Positions 1-4,959 of a DNA stretch of 5,809 nt are shown in pieces (the stretch's first letter is position 1; each line of letters begins with the position of its first letter). The stretch is from assembly GCA_964384675.1 (NCBI GenBank), contig CAYLNK010000374.1, forward strand, positions 1 to 5,809, in the 5' to 3' direction. This stretch comes from CAYLNK01 sp964384675. GTDB lineage: Bacteria; Acidobacteriota; Thermoanaerobaculia; UBA5066. The position numbers and the translations under genes were made by a program. The notes under the pieces were generated by a model that was given only the letters and a program-made list of their open reading frames with translations, did not search any database and was not told the DNA's origin.

Positions 1-245
1 CGGTGCGGGCGGGGGCCGCGCGCGAGGTCCGCGGCGCGGCGGCCGTCGCCGAGACGTTCAAGGGACGCGCCCGGGCGGCGCAGCTGGCCCTGGTGGACGG
101 AGAAGCGGGGCTCGTCTGGGCCCACGAGGGGCGCGCGCGGGTGGTATTCGCCTTCACGATCGCCGACGGGAGGATCGTCGCGATCGACCTCGTCGCCGAC
201 GCCGATCGTCTCGACGCGCTCGACTGGGAGACCGTCGAGGGCTGA
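1..245 (+). CDS. C-terminal fragment of a probable ECF41/SigJ-type sigma factor (SnoaL-like domain), 5' end missing
   Basis: The reading frame is open from the left edge (first full codon at base 3) to a TGA at 243-245, giving about 80 visible residues. The visible part resembles the SnoaL-like (NTF2-fold) domain that follows the sigma-2 and sigma-4 regions in ECF41/SigJ-type sigma factors. It shows a 'GAAAVAETFKG' helix, then 'LVDGEAGLVW', then a strand pair ending in 'FTIADGRIVAIDLVADADRL', the family's usual ending in which the chain stops soon after a 'dGrI..i..v..p.rL' motif. In that family this domain modulates sigma factor activity, and the protein acts in the cytoplasm on RNA polymerase. 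The DNA-binding sigma regions would lie outside the window, so a stand-alone SnoaL-like protein cannot be excluded. The GTG at base 3 is in frame but is probably internal, because the domain would be incomplete if translation began there. Confidence 0.65.
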   Translation, partial: VRAGAAREVRGAAAVAETFKGRARAAQLALVDGEAGLVWAHEGRARVVFAFTIADGRIVAIDLVADADRLDALDWETVEG

Positions 246-260
246 CGGGCCGGCTCGGAC

Positions 261-292
261 CGGGCCCCCCGCGCGACGGCCGAGGGGGCCCG
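261..292. terminator. Candidate bidirectional hairpin between two convergent genes
   Basis: A perfect 9-bp inverted repeat (CGGGCCCCC at 261-269 and GGGGGCCCG at 284-292) encloses a 14-base loop. It lies between the stop of the sigma-factor-like gene (243-245) and the stop of the small minus-strand gene (295-297), where a shared terminator would be expected. Neither side has a clear T-run, so this is not a classical Rho-independent terminator. It could act as a transcript-end stabiliser or a weak terminator. In DNA this GC-rich, chance inverted repeats are common; the location is the main support. Confidence 0.45.
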
Positions 293-294
293 CC

Positions 295-489
295 TCACGC
301 CCGGGCCGTCCCCTGGCAGGGACTCTCCCGGCAGGGACGGGGACCGTCGAACCGCGCGCTGAAGCGGCTCGCCTCCTCCCAGGCCTTCTCCTCGACCGAG
401 AGGAGCATGTCGATGTCCACGAGGAGGTCCTCCGCCTCGCGGAGCCACTGGAGCGCGTCGTGTTCCTGGATCGAGCCGGCTGCTTGCAT
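295..489 (-). CDS. Small acidic hypothetical protein, about 64 residues
   Basis: I do not recognise this protein. From the ATG at 489 it reads 'MQAAGSIQEHDALQWLREAE' and continues with a strongly acidic, probably helical stretch ('DLLVDIDMLLSVEEKAWEEA', residues about 21-40) and a Pro/Arg/Cys-containing tail with two cysteines. Third codon positions are almost all G or C, as in the neighbouring real genes, and the composition is not the Arg/Pro/Ala-rich pattern of antisense shadows. The ATG at 489 is preferred over an in-frame GTG at 513 because a G-rich stretch (GGGGGTGG) lies just upstream of 489, while nothing like a ribosome binding site precedes 513. No signal peptide or membrane segment is seen, so it is probably cytoplasmic. 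It is convergent with the sigma-factor-like gene and divergent from the DUF1801 gene. The short length keeps the call tentative. Confidence 0.5.
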   Translation of the reverse strand: MQAAGSIQEHDALQWLREAEDLLVDIDMLLSVEEKAWEEASRFSARFDGPRPCRESPCQGTARA

Positions 490-628
490 CGGACCACCCC
501 CGAATCGCGTCACTGCAAGCGGCGCGCCGGTTCCGGACCCGCCGGTCCGTGCGCTGGGTCACGGAGGACCGTCCCGCCCGGAGGACTCCTCCAGGCTCGC
601 CCGCGCCCGTTCGCCTTATGCTGGACGG
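490..628. other. Divergent intergenic region between the small acidic gene and the DUF1801 gene
   Basis: This 139-base stretch should hold promoters for both flanking genes. Two short inverted repeats are visible: cggacc/ggtccg with a 4-base loop at 534-549, and ggagg/cctcc with a 3-base spacer at 580-592. No convincing -35 box is seen on either strand. Plus-strand open frames cross the region, but their Ser/Arg/Pro-rich translations look like antisense shadow. Confidence 0.4.
617..622 (+). promoter_or_regulatory. Possible -10 element (TATGCT) for the DUF1801-permease pair
   Basis: TATGCT matches TATAAT at four of six positions, including the first TA and the last T. It stands out as one of the few AT-containing patches in the region. 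It ends 6 bases before the ATG at 629, which would put the transcription start at or very near the start codon and make the message leaderless. That would agree with the lack of a Shine-Dalgarno sequence before 629. No recognisable -35 box lies at the expected spacing. Confidence 0.3.
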
Positions 629-1021
629 ATGCTGAAGAAGGCCGGCGGCTCCGCTCCGAAGGGTGAATCCCCCTCCCGGCTGATCGACGGGAGGATCGCG
701 GAGCTTCTGGACTGGCGGGGCGCCACGCTCGCCCGGCTCCGGGCGCTGATCCACCAGGCCGACCCCGCCGTCGTCGAGGAGTGGAAGTGGGGAGGGCCCG
801 TCTTTTCGCACGGCGGAATCCTCTGCACGGGGGAAACGTACAAGAAGGTCGTGAAGCTCACGTTCGCCCGCGGCGCGCTGGTGAAGGACCCGAAGGGGCT
901 CTTCAACTCGAGCCTCGAGGGGAACGTGCGGCGCGCGATCGACTTCCACGAGGGGGAAGAGATCGACGAGGCCGCGTTCCGGGCCCTGATCCGGGCGGCG
1001 GTGGCGGTCAACGAAGGTTGA
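629..1021 (+). CDS. DUF1801 domain protein
   Basis: This 130-residue protein matches the DUF1801 (YdhG-like) family over residues about 28-127. Family hallmarks in order are 'DWRGATLARLRALIHQADP' (28-46), 'VEEWKWGGPVFSHGGILCTG' (49-68), 'YKKVVKLTFARGA' (71-83), 'DPKGLFNSSLEGNVRRAIDF' (87-106) and 'EIDEAAFRALIRAAVAVN' (111-128). The length is typical for short family members. The biochemical role is not settled; some relatives are annotated as iron-chaperone-like, which this sequence does not prove. No signal peptide or membrane span is present. The ATG at 629 is chosen because the family similarity begins shortly after it, and the upstream extension of the frame (to about 407) has non-protein-like Ser/Arg/Pro-rich composition. 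The first 20 or so residues are basic and poorly conserved. The gene precedes the permease by 16 bases and is probably co-transcribed with it. Confidence 0.85.
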   Translation: MLKKAGGSAPKGESPSRLIDGRIAELLDWRGATLARLRALIHQADPAVVEEWKWGGPVFSHGGILCTGETYKKVVKLTFARGALVKDPKGLFNSSLEGNVRRAIDFHEGEEIDEAAFRALIRAAVAVNEG

Positions 1022-1025
1022 GGCC

Positions 1026-1032
1026 GAGGAGG
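1026..1032 (+). promoter_or_regulatory. Strong Shine-Dalgarno for the ABC permease
   Basis: GAGGAGG lies 5 bases before the ATG at 1038, inside the 16-base gap after the DUF1801 stop codon. It fixes the permease start and suggests independent ribosome loading within a shared transcript. Confidence 0.8.
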
Positions 1033-1037
1033 ACACG

Positions 1038-2189
1038 ATGGCGTCCACGACCCTGGTTCTCCGGCACCTCCGGTTCCGTCCCCTGCGGACGCTCCTGACG
1101 GTCGGGGCGCTCGGCTTCTCCGTCGGCCTCATCGGCTTCCTGGTCCTCCTGAAGGGGGGGCTCGAGAAGGACTGGTCCCCGCTCCAGGCGCAGCGCGCCA
1201 TCGTGACCGCCAAGTCGTCGATGTTCGAGCGGCTGCCGATGGCGTACCTCGCGAAGCTGGAAGACGTTCCCGGCGTCCAGGCGGTGGCCCCGTTCGACTT
1301 CCTGATGGGCTTCGTGGGCGACAACCGGCCCGAGAACCAGGTGCCGGTCGGCGGGGCGCCTCCGGAAACGCTCCTGACCGTCTACGCCGAGGTGGACGTC
1401 CCGGACGACCAGCGGAAGGCCTTCCTGGAGGACCGGCAGGGCGCTCTCCTCGGGCCGCTCCTGGCCCGGAAGTACGGCTGGAAGATCGGGGAGCGACACG
1501 TGGTGAAGGCGCCCGTCAAGGGGGGCGTCATCGAGTTCAACGTGCGCGCGATCATGCGCTACGAGCTCGACAACGGCGTCTACCTCCACCGCAAGTACAT
1601 CGAGGGATATCTCGACGACCCGGACCTCACCGGCATGTTCTGGATCCTGGCCAGGAGCCGCGACGTCGTGCAGCCCGTCACGGCGGAGGTCGAGCGGCGG
1701 CTCGACAACGCGCCGGTCCCGATCCGCGCCATGACCGAGAAGGGGTGGCAGCTCCAGTGGATGTCGATGATCGGGAACGTGAAGCTCCTCATCGGGAGCA
1801 TCGGCCTGGCCACGGCCTTCGCGGTCCTCCTGATCACCGGGAACACGCTGTCGATGAACGCCCGCGAGAGGCGGGGCGAGGCGGCCCTCCTCCGCATCCT
1901 CGGCTTCTCCCGTCCGTCGATCGCCCGGACGCTGCTCCTCGAGGCGGCCGCCCTCGGCGTATTGGGAGCCGTGGCGGGGTGCTTCCTGATGAAGGGCTTT
2001 TCGGCGCTCCTCGCCGTCGGGCTCACCGGCACGATGTACGAGCCCCTGGCCGGGCTGGTGACGCCGGACGCGCCGGCCGTCCTGATCGCGTTCGTCGTCT
2101 CGATCACGCTGGCCGTCGTCTCGGGGCTCCTCCCCGCGCTCGACCTGACGCGACGTCCGATCGTGCAGCTCCTCCGCGAGGCCACCTGA
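1038..2189 (+). CDS. FtsX/MacB-type ABC transporter permease
   Basis: This 383-residue inner-membrane protein has the usual four-helix MacB/FtsX layout. Membrane segment 1 is at about residues 18-39 ('LTVGALGFSVGLIGFLVLL'). A large extracytoplasmic domain spans about 45-240. Segment 2 is at about 247-268, segment 3 at about 298-320 and segment 4 at about 343-367. After segment 2 the cytoplasmic motif 'NARERRGEAALLRILGFSR' (274-292) is the typical FtsX coupling region that contacts the ATPase, and the tail 'RRPIVQLLREAT' is the usual family ending. Such permeases work with a LolD/MacB-type ATPase in lipoprotein handling, efflux or envelope processes; the substrate cannot be read here. No ATPase or membrane-fusion gene lies in the window, so the partner must be encoded elsewhere. 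The start is supported by GAGGAGG at 1026-1032. The gene ends convergently, 12 bases from the GlmS-like stop. Confidence 0.9.
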   Translation: MASTTLVLRHLRFRPLRTLLTVGALGFSVGLIGFLVLLKGGLEKDWSPLQAQRAIVTAKSSMFERLPMAYLAKLEDVPGVQAVAPFDFLMGFVGDNRPENQVPVGGAPPETLLTVYAEVDVPDDQRKAFLEDRQGALLGPLLARKYGWKIGERHVVKAPVKGGVIEFNVRAIMRYELDNGVYLHRKYIEGYLDDPDLTGMFWILARSRDVVQPVTAEVERRLDNAPVPIRAMTEKGWQLQWMSMIGNVKLLIGSIGLATAFAVLLITGNTLSMNARERRGEAALLRILGFSRPSIARTLLLEAAALGVLGAVAGCFLMKGFSALLAVGLTGTMYEPLAGLVTPDAPAVLIAFVVSITLAVVSGLLPALDLTRRPIVQLLREAT

Positions 2190-2204
2190 GCGCGCCGGCG
2201 CTCA
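2187..2204. terminator. Stop-to-stop inverted repeat between convergent genes
   Basis: TGAGCGC (2187-2193), a 4-base GCCG loop and GCGCTCA (2198-2204) form a perfect 7-bp hairpin. The outer three bases on each side are the TGA stop of the permease and, on the opposite strand, the TGA stop of the GlmS-like gene. Only 12 bases separate the two genes, so this is the only non-coding room for a shared transcript end. Neither strand has a T-run after the stem, so intrinsic termination is unproven; Rho-dependent ending or overlapping 3' ends are alternatives. Confidence 0.45.
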
Positions 2205-4838
2205 ATCCACGGTGATCGATTTGCTCACGTTCTTCGGCACGTCCGGATGGACGCCGTGGTCGGCGAAGCCGAGCCGCTCCAGGTACTCCTGCTTCAGGAG
2301 CGACATCCTGAGCGCCAGGCGCTGCAGCACCACCGTCGCCGAGAAGACCACCATCAGGTTGTCGTTCGTCCGCGGCAGCGCGATGTAGACGGAGCGGTAG
2401 CGCGGGTTGTCGGTCGGCGGCTTCGTCACCGCCTGGCGCAGCGCCGCGCTCTCCTCGGCGACCATCACGCACATCGCGCCCCGGATCTTGTGCGTGTTCA
2501 CCTGCGAGACGGTGAGGTTGACGTCGGTCTCGTCGGGCCCGGTCACGAAGAGGAGCGGGTAGTCCTCGTAGAGCGCCCCGAGGGCGTCGCCCTGGCCGGC
2601 CACCGCGTGGAAGACCTTCTTCTCCTCGGCGTGCAGCGAGAACGGAGTCGCCGCCGGCGAGAGGGCCGAGTCGGCGAGAGCCTGCGCGATCCTCCGGCCC
2701 GCCTCGGCGGGGAGCCCCTTCTCGTGCGCCATCCGGAGCGCCTCGTCCGCACGCCCCGTCATCTGCCGGAAGAAGCGGACGACCTCCTCGATCCCGAAGA
2801 TCGTGTTCACGCCCAGGATCGTGTTCGGACCGTGCTTGAACTCCGACCCCTCGAAGCCCTCGGTGTGGTTCAGGACGACCTCCCGGATCTTGAGCGCCCC
2901 CTCCTTGGCGACCGCGAGGAGACGCGTCGCCAGGATGTGGAGGCTCGGGCGGAGGAACAGCAGGTTCGCCGCCTCCTCCACCTCGACCTCCGTCCCCGAG
3001 AGCGTCTCGCGGATCAGCCGGGGCAGGTCGCCGAGCGCGTCGAAGCGATCGTCGAGCTCGACGCGGAGCGCCTCGCTCGCGTCGGACGCGAGGCCGAGCC
3101 GGTCGAGCCGCGCCTGGCCGAGCCGGAGAGCCAGCCCATAGAGCATCGCCAGCTGGTTCATGAAGCTCTTCGTCGCCGGCACCGCGATCTCCGGTCCGCA
3201 GCGGAGCGGCAGCACCGTGTCGCACTTCTCCTGCCCGATCGTCGAGGAGACGTTGTTCACGATGGCGACCCGCCGGATCGGCAGCCCGGTCCGGATCACG
3301 AGGTCGAGGACGTCGATCAGGTCCTTCGTCTCGCCGCTCTGGCTGATGGCCACGACGAGGTCGCTCGCGCGGAGCGAGCGGGCGAAGCGACCGCGGAACT
3401 CGCCCGGGAGCACCGGCACGATCTCGGCGCGGGCCAGCTCGTTGAAGAAGACCGCTCCGGCGAGCGCGGCGTGGTAGGAGCTGCCGCAGCAGACGACGAA
3501 CACGCGCCCGCCGCGGTCGAGGGCGTCGCCGCACGCGGCGAGGAAGGCGTCCGCGGCGGCCGCGAAACCCGCGACCTCCTCCCATTCGATGAGGGCGTCG
3601 AGGAGGCGCACCGCGAGGATCTCGTCCCGATCCCGCGCCATCGCCAGCAGGTCGACGAGGAGCCCGGCCTCCAGGCTCGCGAGCCGCGCGCCGAGCTGCG
3701 GCAGGGGCGCGTCGGTGAGCTCCGCGCGGAGCGGCTCCGGGACGCTCCCGACGAGCCGGCGCCAGGCCGGGATGCCGAGCAGCTCGTGGAAGCGCTCGCG
3801 GATCCTCTCGTCGTCGTACTCGTCGCGTAGGGCGCTCACCGCGGCGTCGACCTCCCGCCGGTCCTCGGGGGCGAACGCCGAAAGGAGCGGCGCGAGCGAC
3901 CGCGAGACCTCGGAGCCGCCGCTGAAGAGCGCCTGGATCCGCCGGCAGGTGTCCTCCTGCGCGGCGATCTCCTGCTCCATGAACGTCTCGAACTGCGGCA
4001 GCAGGGCGGCGTCCCGGGCCTGGAGGCGGCTGCGCGACGGGGCCCGGTCGATGCGGGAGCCGGCCGCCAGCCCGGCGCGCTCCCTCATCGCATGGAGCTG
4101 GTACGCCTCGGCGGTGTACTCGACGAGCTCCCCCTCCGTCATCGGCACCAGCACGCGCGTGAGCTTCAGGACCGACGAGAGGTCGGACGACGCGAGGGCG
4201 AAGCGGCCCCCCTCCTCGTCCCGTCCGAAGCCGAAGTAGAGGCTCGATCCCTGCTTGATCGCCCAGAGGGTGCGCGACACCGGGTCGACGACCACCGCCG
4301 CGTAGGAGCCCTTGAGGCGCGCCCCGGCCACGAGGATCGCCGCGCGCATCGCGGCCCGCCGGGCGAGCGGGTCCCGCGCGTCTTCGGGTCCGAGCGTCCG
4401 GAGCTCGATCTCGAAGTAGTGCTCGACCGTGTGGACCACCATCTCCCCGTCGTTGTCGGAGAGGACGCGGTGCCCCTCGGACGTGAGCCAGAGCTTGAGG
4501 TCGTCGCAGTTGGTGACGTTGCCGTTGTGCGCGCCGTACAGGTGCGTCTTGCAGCGCACCTCGTGCGGCTGGGCGTTCAGGTCGTCGATCGAGCCGAACG
4601 TCGCCCAGCGGACCTGCCCGCACAGGATCGAGCCTCCGAGGTCGACGATGCCGAGCTTCTCGACCATCACCGACGGCGCGCCGACGCCCTTGCGCAGCAC
4701 GATCGACTCGCCGTCCCCCTGGAACGCCGCGCCCGTCGAGTCGTAGCCGCGGTACTCGAGCGTCTTGAGCAGCTCGGCGGCGACGAGGCCGAGGCGCGGA
4801 CGATGCCGCTCGCTGGCGAGGCCGATCACGCCGCACAT
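2202..4838 (-). CDS. Enlarged GlmS-like glutamine amidotransferase with two SIS domains (glucosamine-6-phosphate synthase family)
   Basis: The protein has 878 residues, against about 610 for ordinary GlmS, which makes glucosamine-6-phosphate from fructose-6-phosphate and glutamine for cell-envelope sugars. Residues 2 to about 250 form a class II (Ntn) glutaminase: it begins MCGVIG with nucleophile Cys2, followed by RWAT (77-80), HNGN (104-107) and SDNDGE (127-132). SIS1 spans about 445-575, with CGSSYH (451-456), SQSGET (499-504) and GPEIAVPATKSF (548-559). SIS2 starts near 625, with KEGALKIRE (645-653) and EFKHGP (666-671). The C-terminus DVPKNVSKSITVD matches the GlmS tail. Counterparts of E. 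coli Lys485, Glu488, His504 and Lys603 are present as Lys650, Glu653, His669 and Lys873, so activity is plausible. Extra blocks lie at about 305-425 and 680-780. Normally conserved His positions in the glutaminase are Phe81 and Gln90, and EFRY is EFRG. The start is fixed by Cys2 and a GGAG 8 bases upstream. It may be the cell's GlmS or a paralogue for another keto- or aldo-sugar phosphate. Confidence 0.9.
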   Translation of the reverse strand: MCGVIGLASERHRPRLGLVAAELLKTLEYRGYDSTGAAFQGDGESIVLRKGVGAPSVMVEKLGIVDLGGSILCGQVRWATFGSIDDLNAQPHEVRCKTHLYGAHNGNVTNCDDLKLWLTSEGHRVLSDNDGEMVVHTVEHYFEIELRTLGPEDARDPLARRAAMRAAILVAGARLKGSYAAVVVDPVSRTLWAIKQGSSLYFGFGRDEEGGRFALASSDLSSVLKLTRVLVPMTEGELVEYTAEAYQLHAMRERAGLAAGSRIDRAPSRSRLQARDAALLPQFETFMEQEIAAQEDTCRRIQALFSGGSEVSRSLAPLLSAFAPEDRREVDAAVSALRDEYDDERIRERFHELLGIPAWRRLVGSVPEPLRAELTDAPLPQLGARLASLEAGLLVDLLAMARDRDEILAVRLLDALIEWEEVAGFAAAADAFLAACGDALDRGGRVFVVCCGSSYHAALAGAVFFNELARAEIVPVLPGEFRGRFARSLRASDLVVAISQSGETKDLIDVLDLVIRTGLPIRRVAIVNNVSSTIGQEKCDTVLPLRCGPEIAVPATKSFMNQLAMLYGLALRLGQARLDRLGLASDASEALRVELDDRFDALGDLPRLIRETLSGTEVEVEEAANLLFLRPSLHILATRLLAVAKEGALKIREVVLNHTEGFEGSEFKHGPNTILGVNTIFGIEEVVRFFRQMTGRADEALRMAHEKGLPAEAGRRIAQALADSALSPAATPFSLHAEEKKVFHAVAGQGDALGALYEDYPLLFVTGPDETDVNLTVSQVNTHKIRGAMCVMVAEESAALRQAVTKPPTDNPRYRSVYIALPRTNDNLMVVFSATVVLQRLALRMSLLKQEYLERLGFADHGVHPDVPKNVSKSITVD

Positions 4839-4846
4839 GGGTCGTG

Positions 4847-4850
4847 CTCC
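4847..4850 (-). promoter_or_regulatory. Shine-Dalgarno (GGAG) for the GlmS-like gene
   Basis: On the minus strand GGAG ends 8 bases before the ATG at 4838. The spacing is good and agrees with the start demanded by the N-terminal nucleophile Cys2. Confidence 0.6.
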
Positions 4851-4857
4851 GATCGGT

Positions 4858-4872
4858 CCGCTCCTGGAGCGG
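4858..4872. repeat. 15-base inverted repeat just upstream of the GlmS-like gene
   Basis: CCGCTCC, one central base and GGAGCGG form a perfect 7-bp inverted repeat whose near end is 19 bases from the GlmS-like start codon, immediately upstream of its GGAG. The symmetry would suit a dimeric repressor site; a one-base centre is too tight for a simple RNA loop unless inner pairs open. Chance occurrence is possible. Confidence 0.35.
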
Positions 4873-4959
4873 TGCTGGCCGAGTCGTGCCCAGCGCCGGG
4901 CGGAAGGGGTGGCGCCATCCTCATCGTCCTCCGGACGGGATGCTAGCGCCCGGCGGACG

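Larger units (their letters stand above)
4839..4959. other. Intergenic gap upstream of the GlmS-like gene
   Basis: This 121-base gap separates the end of the amidohydrolase gene from the start of the GlmS-like gene, both on the minus strand, and should hold the GlmS-like promoter. I see no clear -10/-35 pair. A 9-bp inverted repeat (4894-4902 with 4947-4955, 44-base loop) is present but could be chance at this GC content. Nothing resembles the glmS ribozyme core, though I could only judge by eye. Confidence 0.4.

Noticed and set aside
407..628. 5' extension of the DUF1801 frame
   Set aside because: The extra 74 residues are Ser/Arg/Pro-rich, overlap the small minus-strand gene and precede the family similarity.
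165..698. Repeated 13-base string GACGGGAGGATCG near 165-177 and 686-698
   Set aside because: Both copies encode an Asp-Gly-Arg-Ile stretch within coding sequence; this is codon-level coincidence and not a repeat element.
1008..1589. A 193-codon minus-strand frame antisense to the permease
   Set aside because: Charged, repetitive shadow translation; the plus-strand permease has clear membrane segments and FtsX motifs.
2247..3830. A 527-codon plus-strand open frame antisense to the GlmS-like gene
   Set aside because: The Arg/Glu/Val/His-rich low-complexity translation has no domain features, and stop codons are rare in every frame at this GC content.
2104..4836. A 910-codon open frame on the minus strand, offset from the GlmS-like gene and running into the antisense of the permease
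   Set aside because: Its translation is an Arg/Ala/Pro/Gly-rich shadow caused by G/C-biased third positions. The overlapping frame carries the full set of GlmS motifs.
4839..4959. Possible glmS ribozyme upstream of the GlmS-like gene
   Set aside because: The gap is short and shows no recognisable ribozyme core; that element is known mainly from Gram-positive glmS leaders.
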